A stretch of DNA of 64,000 bases, from NCBI GenBank assembly GCA_937928405.1, contig CALFWZ010000065.1:62001-126000 (forward strand). The letters are read 5' to 3'. The notes below the pieces were generated by a model. It saw only the letters and a list, made by a program, of their open reading frames with translations, had not been told where the DNA came from and made no database searches. This document shows positions 17,954 through 26,482 of the stretch, in pieces; position 1 is the stretch's first letter, and every line of letters starts with the position of its first letter. This DNA is from an uncultured Saprospiraceae bacterium (GTDB taxonomy: Bacteria > Bacteroidota > Bacteroidia > Chitinophagales > Saprospiraceae). Position numbers and translations under genes: made by a program.

Positions 17954-19057
17954 ATGAAAAGAGTTAATGTGCTATATCTTGCAATTGTTCCATGTTGCTT
18001 TATTTTATTTCAAATGAATGCCAAGTTGGGAAAAGCTTCTGCCTTTTTTTATGGGTTTGCTGAAAATAAAGAAACAGAACTTAGTCATGATCAACCAGTT
18101 TTGATTCATAAAATACTGGTTACTCCTGGACAAAAAGTGCAGAAAGGGCAATTGCTCATGGAAGTAAAACAATCTTCTATTGATTTAAAAATTGACAATG
18201 CCAGTTTAGATTTAGAACGTCTACAAACCATCGCTTTACAAGAAAAACAAAAATTAGTAGATCGTATTGAACAATTGAAGGTGAAACGGTCAACCAAAGT
18301 CTCGGCATTGACCGCAGAGATACATACCTTAGAAGCGACCATTAATTATAACCAGAATTTATTAGAAGGATTAAAAAGCATTGATACCGAAAGTATTGAC
18401 CCAACTAATACTCCGAATGCCATAAAGTTACAGACGCTTAAGGAAAGTCTTAGATTGACGACAGAACCTATTGATACTGAGTTGGCTCAATTAGAAAAAA
18501 AATTAGTAGCCATTTTAAAACCTGCCCAAGTGCAACGGCAAAAATTACAAGGTCAAATCGATTTCTATAAAATCGAGCAAAGCAAATTGGATATTGTCGC
18601 ACCATCGAATGGTCTGATTGGGAATATTTTATGTAAGGAAGGCGAAAATATTTCGGCCTTTTCTAAAATGATCAATTTTTATGAACCCATGCCAACCATG
18701 GTCAAAGGCTTTGTACATGAAAGTTTGATTCTACAAGTAAAAGAGGGGGACAGCTTAATTGTTTCATCTTCTCTACATCCGGCGCAAAAAATAAAAGGGA
18801 AGATTATTGGGTTAGGCTCAAGGATTGTAGAAATACCTGAAAGACTTCGAAAGATTCCCGATTTTAAGACTTATGGCAGGGAAGTGTTGATCCGAATTCC
18901 ATCTAATAATCCTTTTCTACAAAAAGAGAAAGTAATGCTTAATTCTTTACTTGAAAAAGAAGACAATTCTTTTTCATTAGCGGGCGTGTTTTCTCTTTTT
19001 CGAACTGGGAATAAGGATAAGAATAAAAAAATTACTAATTCTATTTTGTCTAAGTAG
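17954..19057 (+). CDS. HlyD-like membrane-fusion (periplasmic adaptor) protein
   Basis: The 367-residue protein has an N-terminal anchor or signal ('VLYLAIVPCCFILFQM'). A biotinyl-lipoyl-like half-motif follows ('VLIHKILVTPGQKVQKGQLL', residues ~48-67), then a long coiled coil (about 75-215) and the second half-motif with beta-barrel region ('IVAPSNGLIGNILCKEGENI', ~215-235). This is the architecture of periplasmic adaptors that bridge an inner-membrane pump and a TolC channel. It lies two bases from the TolC-like gene and four from DUF4956. No ABC, RND or MFS pump is nearby, so DUF4956 is the only inner-membrane candidate partner (inference). Confidence 0.85.
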   Translation: MKRVNVLYLAIVPCCFILFQMNAKLGKASAFFYGFAENKETELSHDQPVLIHKILVTPGQKVQKGQLLMEVKQSSIDLKIDNASLDLERLQTIALQEKQKLVDRIEQLKVKRSTKVSALTAEIHTLEATINYNQNLLEGLKSIDTESIDPTNTPNAIKLQTLKESLRLTTEPIDTELAQLEKKLVAILKPAQVQRQKLQGQIDFYKIEQSKLDIVAPSNGLIGNILCKEGENISAFSKMINFYEPMPTMVKGFVHESLILQVKEGDSLIVSSSLHPAQKIKGKIIGLGSRIVEIPERLRKIPDFKTYGREVLIRIPSNNPFLQKEKVMLNSLLEKEDNSFSLAGVFSLFRTGNKDKNKKITNSILSK

Positions 19058-19059
19058 AG

Positions 19060-20361
19060 ATGGGTATTAAAAATTTAAACATGTGTTATATCCATTGGTG
19101 CAATGATCTGAGACAGTCTTTTGTTTGTTGTATGGTCATTGTTTTTTTTTGTTGTCCAAAACAAAGTTTTGCTCAAAATATTTGGACCACTACCCAGATT
19201 CTTGCTGGCCCGTCCGTGGTGGTAGGTGGTGAACTCATTCAGAATAACCTGCAATTTTTAAAGGAAACCAAACAAGGAATGCCCTTGGTTGACAAAATGG
19301 AAATTAGAACCGAAACGGATGAATTTGATCTTTATCGACAAGAATATTTATTCAGAATGAGCTTTAATGGTAAGAAGACTAGGAATGTGCAAAGTGAAAT
19401 AACCAAAAATAATATCCATTTTTATGATTTGAAAGCTCAATTAATGCAGGAGGATCATCTTATCGATCAGTATGAGCGTATTGTGGATTGGTATTATACG
19501 CAAGCAGAACTAAATTTCTTAAAAGAAGAAAAAATAACCCAAGAAGATAAAAAGAAAGTTCACCAAAAGATGCTGGCAAATTCGTTGGTTATTGAAGTAG
19601 AAGATTTATTGAAAGTCGAAAAAGAACTGCAAGCATTAGATCGGAAAATCTTACAGCAACAGTTTAAAAAAGAATATATCCTACAAGAATTAATTCCCGA
19701 CTTAACATTTTCTGAAGAAATAGCGCTAGATACTAGTGGCTGGATTTCTTTTGAAACGATGACTTTTCTTCTCGGGGAAATAAAAGAACAACCCATCAAA
19801 AATCTTGCTCAGGATATTCAGATTGCTAAAATTAATTTTGAGCAACTAGAATTTGAATTGGAAAAAGCAGAAAACAAACAAGTATTGGATTTTGTACAGA
19901 TAAAATATGCTGGACGAGATAATCTAGAACTGCAAAGAGATCTATCTATCGGTATTGGATTAAATATTCCAACCAAATCAGGTGGACGTATTAAGTTAAA
20001 TGAAACCAAGTTAAGTTTATTTGATCAGCAATATAAACTGGAAATTTTACAAAAAAGGCTCGAAAAGAAAATTTCAATTAATTATAAAAAATTTGATTCA
20101 TTTCAGAAAGAATATGCGTTGCTAAGCCAGCAAATCACAGAAAACGAATTAATAAACACCCTAAAGGATTATAGCTCTACTGGAGTCGTTCATCCCCTAA
20201 CCCTGCTTCGTATAGCTTCTTCTATACTTAAGGATAAACAAGCTTTACAAAAAATCGAAAAAGAAGCCTGTTTACTTTTTTTAGCTATCCTAGTGGATAA
20301 AGGGCTTTTAACTCAGAGTCCTAACATAAATTATCTCTCCAATACCTTAATTCCATTCTAA
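19060..20361 (+). CDS. TolC-like outer-membrane efflux channel protein
   Basis: The 433-residue protein has a signal peptide ending near 'CCPKQSFAQNIW'; the long N-terminus suggests the real start could be a later Met ('MVIVFFCC'). The remainder is largely alpha-helical with heptad-like charge patterning ('VEDLLKVEKELQALDRKILQ', 'LELQRDLSIGIGLNIPTKSG') and two similar halves, as in TolC-family channels. The 'IGIGLNIPTKSGGRIKLNE' strand matches the usual beta segment before the second coiled coil. It follows the adaptor gene by two bases, forming a pump-less adaptor-channel pair. Confidence 0.75.
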   Translation: MGIKNLNMCYIHWCNDLRQSFVCCMVIVFFCCPKQSFAQNIWTTTQILAGPSVVVGGELIQNNLQFLKETKQGMPLVDKMEIRTETDEFDLYRQEYLFRMSFNGKKTRNVQSEITKNNIHFYDLKAQLMQEDHLIDQYERIVDWYYTQAELNFLKEEKITQEDKKKVHQKMLANSLVIEVEDLLKVEKELQALDRKILQQQFKKEYILQELIPDLTFSEEIALDTSGWISFETMTFLLGEIKEQPIKNLAQDIQIAKINFEQLEFELEKAENKQVLDFVQIKYAGRDNLELQRDLSIGIGLNIPTKSGGRIKLNETKLSLFDQQYKLEILQKRLEKKISINYKKFDSFQKEYALLSQQITENELINTLKDYSSTGVVHPLTLLRIASSILKDKQALQKIEKEACLLFLAILVDKGLLTQSPNINYLSNTLIPF

Positions 20362-20554
20362 TGCCAATCACCCATGATTGAGCAAGATGCATGATAAACT
20401 AATTTTTTTTAAATAAATCCCATTCTAAGCAAAGGATTTATTGGAATAAAGCATCTAAGAAATAAGAAGCCTTATATAGCCACTATTAAAAGAAAATTCT
20501 TGTAGGATAACTTCAATTTTTCGAAAATTCAATTGGTAGAACTGATTTAATGTA

Positions 20555-22882
20555 ATGAAAATACTAATAATAATTTTAATTTGTTGCGTTTTGTTTATTG
20601 AAGGGATAGCGCAGCCTGAACCATGTGGGGTTGATGCCATGACTTCTACCTGTTTAGAAGCCTGTGTTGTTTGTGATATTAATGGTTTTACTGGAACTAA
20701 TAATTTAACGGTTCAAGGGCAAACTTTTCCAGGGTTTTGTACAACCATTTTCCATAACATGTCCTATATCGCTTTTGTGGCGGGTACTGAGAATTTAACC
20801 ATAAATGTATCGGTCAGTAATTGTACAATAAACAGAGGTGTTGAGATAGGCATTTTTGAAAGTTTAGATTGTCAAACTTTTACACCGATGACAGATTGTA
20901 ATACAGATGTATCCCCAAATGCTACTGCTACCTTTAGTAATTTGGTTCCTTTAGAAATTGGACAATATTATTATTTAATTTTAGATGGTTCAATGGGAGA
21001 TATTTGTGATTGGACTTTCAATGTTGTCGAAGGAAGCACGGAAGTAGGAGCACTGACTACCTCTGGAATGATCGAAGGTGCAGAAGCGCTTTGTCCAGCA
21101 TTATCCACAAGCTATTCTACCACAGGGGCAGTGGGTGCCACCTTTTTTAATTGGACCGTAAATGGGGTAGTACAGACTAGCGAGTCTCAAGAAATAGATA
21201 TTAGTTTTCCTTCTGATGGAACTTATGAACTATGTGTCACTGCCGCTAATGTTTGTGACCAAGCGCCTCCTACTTGTACCACGATTGCTGTCACAAGTCC
21301 CACCTCTACCACCATAGTTGAAACCTTATGTAGCAATGAATGTATGGAACTAGCAGGAGAAACAATTTGTGAATCTGGATTGTACGAATTTATTATTCCA
21401 TTATCAAATGGGTGCGATAGTTTGATTTTTTTAGACTTAATAATTTTGCCAGAAATTGCTTCTTTAATTGATATTAATCTCTGTATAGGAGATGAATTTT
21501 TTATTGGGGCCTCTTCTTTTTCTAACACAGGTATTTTTTTTAAAACTATTCAGACTGATCTAGGCTGTGATAGTATGGTTACTTTGGATTTAACAATGAT
21601 AGAATGCGAAATTAATGGAACGAGTAATTTTATTTCTCCAATTTGTGCAGATGATCCAAATGGAAGCTTATTATTCTCCTTAGAAAATGGAACCCCTCCA
21701 TTCAATTATACATGGAAAAATATTACTAATCCAGCTATCCTAGGAATAGGAACTACCAATTTATTCTCAGATATTCTCATTGAAAATATCCCAGCTGGTG
21801 TTTATGAAATTTTGATTGAAGATGATTTTGGAAACGATCTTGTATTTATTCAAGAAATTATTGACCCTGATTTGCTAACCCTCGAAATTGAGGCAGATGA
21901 TTTTAATGGTTATAATTTAACATGCTTTAATACCAATGATGGAACTGCAACGGGATATGGGAATGGTGGTGTGCCACCTTACTCGTTTTTTTGGAATACA
22001 GATGAGCATGAGCGCATAATCACCGATCTTTCTGCAGGAATTTATGAAGTTCAAATTACTGATGCCAATGGTTGTACGACCACTAACCAGATAGAATTGA
22101 TCGCACCCGATCCTTTAAAATTTTCCGCTACCTATATCAATCCAGGTTGCGAAGGATTAGAAACAGGCATTATTCAATTGGATACTATATGGGGTGGAAC
22201 ACCTCCTTATTTATTTTCGTTAAATAATGACCCTTTCGAAACTACCCGAGCTTATCAAGACCTTGGTCCAGGCACTTACGATTTTTCTATGGTTGATGCC
22301 AATGGATGTGAGGTAGATACGACGGGTAGTTTATCTGAACCTGATATTCCAGAACTTTACTTGGAAGAGGATCAAATCATAGACTTAGGGTGCGAGGTAC
22401 TGCTGTCTGCAACCACTAATAATACCAACCTAATTGATATTAACTGGATAGATCTTGAAAATTCTTTAGCATGCGATACTTGTCTAAGAACGCAAGCAGC
22501 TCCTGTTAATGATACTCAATTTATTTTAACCGTGACTTCAATTGACAATTGTGCAACGAGTGATTCAATTTTCGTTGGCGTTAATAAAATACGAGATGTA
22601 TTTATTCCCAATGCTTTTTCTCCGAATGCAGATGGAATAAACGATTACTTTTTTATCTATCCAGGCAAGTCAATATCACTTATTAGAACGCTTAAGGTCT
22701 ATAACCGATGGGGAGCATTGATGTATGCTGGCACCAACTTGACAGATAGTGAGTTGGAAGGATGGGATGGGTATTTTAAAGGAGAGCTGATGAATATTGG
22801 TGTCTATGTTTGGACTGCTGAGGTAGTGTATTTGGATGGTGAAATACAAACGCTTAGTGGAGACATCACGTTAGTTTTATAA
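20555..22882 (+). CDS. T9SS type B (CHU_C) surface protein with SprB-like repeats
   Basis: The 775-residue protein has a signal peptide ending 'FIEGIAQPEPCG'. Residues about 25-140 form a Cys-containing beta domain. An Ig/PKD-like module follows ('STSYSTTGAVGATFFNWTVN'), then GCDS-type repeats and several SprB-like repeats ('NGTPPFNYTWKN', 'GTPPYLFSLNNDPF'). It ends in the gliding-motility C-terminal domain ('DVFIPNAFSPNADGINDYFF', 'VYNRWGALMY', 'GVYVWTAEVVYLDG'), a T9SS type B sorting signal. SprB-like repeats occur in surface adhesins. It lies between the TolC-like and CotH genes and may be a substrate of that system (inference). Confidence 0.88.
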   Translation: MKILIIILICCVLFIEGIAQPEPCGVDAMTSTCLEACVVCDINGFTGTNNLTVQGQTFPGFCTTIFHNMSYIAFVAGTENLTINVSVSNCTINRGVEIGIFESLDCQTFTPMTDCNTDVSPNATATFSNLVPLEIGQYYYLILDGSMGDICDWTFNVVEGSTEVGALTTSGMIEGAEALCPALSTSYSTTGAVGATFFNWTVNGVVQTSESQEIDISFPSDGTYELCVTAANVCDQAPPTCTTIAVTSPTSTTIVETLCSNECMELAGETICESGLYEFIIPLSNGCDSLIFLDLIILPEIASLIDINLCIGDEFFIGASSFSNTGIFFKTIQTDLGCDSMVTLDLTMIECEINGTSNFISPICADDPNGSLLFSLENGTPPFNYTWKNITNPAILGIGTTNLFSDILIENIPAGVYEILIEDDFGNDLVFIQEIIDPDLLTLEIEADDFNGYNLTCFNTNDGTATGYGNGGVPPYSFFWNTDEHERIITDLSAGIYEVQITDANGCTTTNQIELIAPDPLKFSATYINPGCEGLETGIIQLDTIWGGTPPYLFSLNNDPFETTRAYQDLGPGTYDFSMVDANGCEVDTTGSLSEPDIPELYLEEDQIIDLGCEVLLSATTNNTNLIDINWIDLENSLACDTCLRTQAAPVNDTQFILTVTSIDNCATSDSIFVGVNKIRDVFIPNAFSPNADGINDYFFIYPGKSISLIRTLKVYNRWGALMYAGTNLTDSELEGWDGYFKGELMNIGVYVWTAEVVYLDGEIQTLSGDITLVL

Positions 22883-22928
22883 TCTTCCATATCGAAAATA
22901 ATTTTTTAAAAAATAAAAATAATAATTT

Positions 22929-24305
22929 ATGAAACGTATTTTTTTTCCTTTTTGGTTGATCCTCGGTTGTTTGATTTTTTTCTCGGCTTGTAAAGGTGAT
23001 GAAGACATCGAAATCGTTTTTGACGATACAGCATTTGATCCTGTGGATTGGACCGATGCCACTCACTCAAAAAGTGCAGATCCAGATTTTGACGAAGTGT
23101 TTGAAAATAATACGGTAAAAAGACTGGATATTGTTATATCTGAGGACCGGTGGCAGGCCATGTTAGATGACATGACGAATAAGTTTGGATCGTTTGGTAC
23201 CGGAGGGGCACCTGGATTAGTAGAAACAGATAATCCTATTTTTGTTCCTGGAGAGGTGTTTTATAATGGCAAGCAATGGTATCGGGTAGGTCTTCGTTTC
23301 AAAGGGAATTCTAGTCTGCAAAGTAGTTGGCAAAACGGAATAATGAAATTATCATTTAAGTTGGATTTTGATGAATTTGAAGATCAATATCCACAAATTG
23401 AAAACCAACGATTTCATGGCTTTAAAAAACTGAGTTTAAAAAATAATTTTGATGATGATTCTATGATGAGAGAAAAAGTGGCAGGTGATATTTTTAGAAA
23501 TGCTGGTCTTGCTGCACCGCATACTGCTTTTTATACCTTATATGTTGATCATGGAGATGGTCCAGAATATTTTGGTTTATACACGTTGGTTGAGGAAGTA
23601 GATGATACGGTGATAGAAACGCAATTTTTAGATGATGATGGCAATTTGTACAAGCCTGATGGATTTGGTGCTTCTTTTGCCAATGGTACTTTTAATGAAA
23701 ATGAATTCGAAAAGAAAACCAATGAGGAAGCGTCGGATTGGTCGGATATACAAGAATTATTCGCTGTTTTACATGCAGATACCAGAACAAGTGATCCTGT
23801 CGCTTGGAGGTCAGATCTTAATGCAATTTTCAATACAGATGTTTTTTTAAAATATCTTGCCGTCAACACAGTTATTCAAAATTGGGATACCTATGGAAGA
23901 ATGACGCATAATTATTTTCTCTATAATAACCCTAATAATAATTTACTTACTTGGATACCATGGGACAATAATGAAGCCTTACAAGCAGGTAAAAGAGAAG
24001 GAGCTCACGCGTTGGATTTTTCAGGTTTGTCTGCTACGAGTTGGCCATTGATTGGGCTTTTGTATTTAGATGATACTTATAAAGCGAAGTATGATCTTTA
24101 TGTTCGGGCAGTGATGGATGGCCCTTTTAATGTGAATACGATGCAGTCTTTGTATTCCTCTTATGAAACGTTACTTGAACCTTATGCGACAACCGAAAGA
24201 ACAGGTTTCACCTTTTTATTTAGTAGTGGTAGTTTTTATTCTGGTGTAGAGGAATTGAAAAATCATGTAGTTCAACGAGCCAGCGCGGTAGCCATCTATT
24301 TATAG
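22929..24305 (+). CDS. CotH-family protein kinase-like lipoprotein
   Basis: The 458-residue protein begins with a lipoprotein signal ('CLIFFSACKGDED'). The CotH fold is visible as 'KRLDIVISEDRWQAMLDDM', 'VGLRFKGNSSLQSSW', 'FHGFKKLSLKNNFDDDSMMR', 'EKVAGDIFRNAGLAAPHTAF', 'GLYTLVEEVDD', 'GNLYKPDG' and the metal-binding 'WIPWDNNEALQ'. In Bacillus, CotH phosphorylates spore-coat proteins; Bacteroidota copies are surface-exposed and their substrates are unknown. The gene closes the DUF4956-adaptor-channel-CHU_C cluster, 46 bases after the CHU_C gene. The CHU_C protein is a natural candidate substrate (inference). Confidence 0.9.
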   Translation: MKRIFFPFWLILGCLIFFSACKGDEDIEIVFDDTAFDPVDWTDATHSKSADPDFDEVFENNTVKRLDIVISEDRWQAMLDDMTNKFGSFGTGGAPGLVETDNPIFVPGEVFYNGKQWYRVGLRFKGNSSLQSSWQNGIMKLSFKLDFDEFEDQYPQIENQRFHGFKKLSLKNNFDDDSMMREKVAGDIFRNAGLAAPHTAFYTLYVDHGDGPEYFGLYTLVEEVDDTVIETQFLDDDGNLYKPDGFGASFANGTFNENEFEKKTNEEASDWSDIQELFAVLHADTRTSDPVAWRSDLNAIFNTDVFLKYLAVNTVIQNWDTYGRMTHNYFLYNNPNNNLLTWIPWDNNEALQAGKREGAHALDFSGLSATSWPLIGLLYLDDTYKAKYDLYVRAVMDGPFNVNTMQSLYSSYETLLEPYATTERTGFTFLFSSGSFYSGVEELKNHVVQRASAVAIYL

Positions 24306-24347
24306 GTTGGTTAATTTTATTTTAAAAAATTCCATATAAGATGGAGA

Positions 24348-24479
24348 AAGAGACTGGCTCATAAGTGATTTTTAAAGCGTTTAAGAAAAATAAATTCTAT
24401 AACTTTTCGAAAAATCTTGGCCAAAACATTAACATGACATCTTGTGTTTTTAATGTTTGGACTTATGAGGCAGTCTCTT
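24348..24479. mobile_element. MITE-like element with 19-base terminal inverted repeats
   Basis: AAGAGACTGGCTCATAAGT (24348-24366) is matched by the inverted copy ACTTATGAGGCAGTCTCTT (24461-24479) with one mismatch. The ends resemble the GAGACTG-CTCATAAGT termini of IS5/IS1182-type elements common in Bacteroidota. The 94-base interior has no gene and contains a second inverted pair (AACATTAA / TTAATGTT). The length and absence of a transposase fit a non-autonomous miniature element. No clear target-site duplication was identified. Confidence 0.65.
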
Positions 24480-24573
24480 AAATTAATGGTAAAGCTTTCC
24501 CAGAATATAAAAAAAGCTTCACGATAATCTTTTATTCACAAAAGTAATAAATCTCCTGCTTTGAGGTTATTAC

Positions 24574-25197
24574 CTAAAAGAAAGAATCAGTTCGGTTGTC
24601 GAAACCAAGTGGTCTTAAGTCAACTAGACTTGCGATACCTAAAACAACAACTTTTGTACCTCTCCACCATGTTCGGTCGCAAAGAACGGTAACTCCAGCA
24701 ATGGCAGTCCAAGAAGAAGCACGATTTCTTTTGCTACTTCTTAGATTAAGAGGAACAGTAGTTACGCTTAAAAAGCCAGTACCTTGTCCATCAAATAAGA
24801 CACCAGTTCCACGAGTTGCGGCAGTTTCTGAACCTGTTACGCCATATCTTTGACTCAAATCTAGGGCATATTTCTGTGCAACTTCAGGATCTTCTAAGTC
24901 AAGCGTTTCAGAGTAAGCTAATTCTTCTTCATAAGCATCTAATCTTTCGATACTGGCTTCAGCGTAGTCTAGGTGACTGTACTTTGTTTGAATAAGATCT
25001 TTAATTTCATCCATACTATTTACTGTGATATAGTCGCCAGTTTCTGCAACGTATAAACTTATTTTTTCGTCAGTTGAAACAGGAGCTTCCGCTTCTACAA
25101 TTACATCTGATTCGAGGACAGCCTCTTTGCTGCAGCTTGTCAGGAACAATAATAATGAGCAAATCATTCCTAGTGTCATGAAAATAGTTTTAGTCAT
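24574..25197 (-). CDS. Lipoprotein, unknown, with a decayed paralogue nearby
   Basis: The 207-residue protein has a lipoprotein signal ('LLLFLTSCSKEA', Cys about 22). Residues about 40-120 are acidic and helical. The C-terminal ~65 residues are basic and Trp/Arg-rich ('SSKRNRASSWTAIAGVTVL', 'DRTWWRGTKVVVLG'). I do not recognise the family. A broken copy of the C-terminal part lies at 16955-17110, showing that the gene was duplicated. A segment after 'ETAATRGTGVLFDGQG' looks like a linker to a small exported domain. It lies beyond the MITE from the CotH gene, on the other strand. Confidence 0.75.
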   Translation of the reverse strand: MTKTIFMTLGMICSLLLFLTSCSKEAVLESDVIVEAEAPVSTDEKISLYVAETGDYITVNSMDEIKDLIQTKYSHLDYAEASIERLDAYEEELAYSETLDLEDPEVAQKYALDLSQRYGVTGSETAATRGTGVLFDGQGTGFLSVTTVPLNLRSSKRNRASSWTAIAGVTVLCDRTWWRGTKVVVLGIASLVDLRPLGFDNRTDSFF

Positions 25198-26184
25198 AAT
25201 TAAATAGTTTTAGTAAAATGTTAAAAAATAAATAATATTAAAAAAAAGACGTCTTTTCGAAAGTTGATGCTTGTTTAAAGCAATTACAGGTAGTTTATTA
25301 AGGTAGCATTTTATAAAGGAATGTACAATTAGTAGTCAGTATGTTTTTCTAGAATACTAGAATCATTAAATAGGATAAGATGTTCCAAACTTAAAAAATA
25401 TTTTTACAAAAACAAATGAATTTGTAAATAGTCTGTTTTTTTATTTAATCAAAATTTAAAAAATAAAATTCAATGTTATAATTATACTTGGGTGTGTATT
25501 TGTTTTGAAGAGCCACTATTTAACTAAAAGTTTGCATTAAATAACTATTGTTTATGAGTCCGATTTACCCGTTTATAAATTCTTCTCCACCGCTTATTGG
25601 CTATATCTACCGTTTATAAATTTTAATTTGTATAGTATAGGGAAAAATGAATATTTACTCTATCTAAGTTGGGCTTGAAATTGATGCTTTAATTCCTAAA
25701 TAATCTCCACTTTTTATACTGTTTTAAAAGCAAAAAAAATAAAAAGAAATTTTCTTGTGGTTATTCAAATTCTTTTAAGCTAAAAAATATGGTGTTTGAA
25801 AAATAAGTTGTCAATAGTTATTCCATTGCTTACTCAGATTTAATCAAATGCGTGTGATATAATTAAAAGAGGGAGAAGGTTAAAACCTGCTTTCAATAGT
25901 TTAATACCAAAATATTTGAAAGTATAACTGGGAGGGTGCTTTTTTGTAAAAATTAAGCGTCAATCAAAATAGTTCGATTACTAAAATTTTGTAGCGTAAC
26001 TTCCGCAATCTGTCCGAAGAAATGAGCGATCCCCCCTTTTATTGATCGGTGCTTTGAAACTCGTTGTATACGTTTATTTGCTATGATTACTTAAAACAAT
26101 GGATTTACTATAATTCGTGAATCGTAATTTTTCAAAAAGCGGTAACATTACGTTTCAAATAGGATATTCTTATTTCTGGAAAAA

Positions 26185-26325
26185 ATGCAAGCCTTTAAAA
26201 TTCAAACTGGCGGTACGGCTGCTGGTAGGGGTTGTGATCTTGTCTGAGATGTGGCTAGAGTTACTCCGAGATCTTATTTTAATAATAGGCGATGGGGACT
26301 TGGTCTTCTTCTAACTATTGCCTGA
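26185..26325 (+). pseudogene. Possible remnant of a formylglycine-generating (FGE/SUMF1-type) domain C-terminus
   Basis: The frame translates as MQAFKIQTGGTAAGRGCDLV, stop, DVARVTPRSYFNNRRWGLGL, LLTIA, stop. The pattern of a Gly-Gly motif, then an 'R-V-x-x-R-x-x-F-N' segment, then 'R-R-W-x-x-G-x-x-L' resembles the end of FGE-sulfatase domains, where a GGSW motif is followed by a RVA-R element and a terminal GFR-L. The single TGA lies in the middle. The similarity is from memory of the family and only moderate; it may be unrelated. Confidence 0.3.
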
Positions 26326-26410
26326 ACAGTACGATCATATTTTATGTTTCAACTAGTTGTTACGGGACTAGATATTGCTGTCGTCAATAATAGTTGGTTA
26401 ATTATTTAAT

Positions 26411-26448
26411 ACTGCTGATCTTTATTGAAATAGATAAAGATCAGCAGT
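26411..26448. terminator. Strong hairpin downstream of the giant CHU_C gene
   Basis: ACTGCTGATCTTTAT and ATAAAGATCAGCAGT form a perfect 15-bp stem with an 8-base loop. The plus-strand side is followed by GTTTTATTTT. It lies 35 bases past the minus-strand stop at 26483 and probably terminates that transcript, perhaps in both directions. Confidence 0.7.
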
Positions 26449-26482
26449 GTTTTATTTTAGAATTAATAACAAATTAGAATAC

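Larger units (their letters stand above)
25198..26482. other. 1.3-kb gene-poor, very AT-rich stretch
   Basis: No intact gene seen. It includes two copies of CCGTTTATAAATT about 41 bases apart (25569-25625), a probable pseudogene fragment (26185-26325) and a strong hairpin before the next gene. The ORF-track frame at 26117-26314 is a shadow of the pseudogene frame. The segment may be a decayed insertion area. Confidence 0.6.

Noticed and set aside
25569-25625. Two CCGTTTATAAATT copies resembling LytTR-type direct repeats
   Set aside because: No LytTR regulator or nearby gene start supports a regulatory role, and the sequence is very AT-rich.
26117-26314. The tracked 65-residue ORF in the gene-poor stretch
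   Set aside because: It overlaps the possible FGE remnant in a different frame and shows no coding signature.
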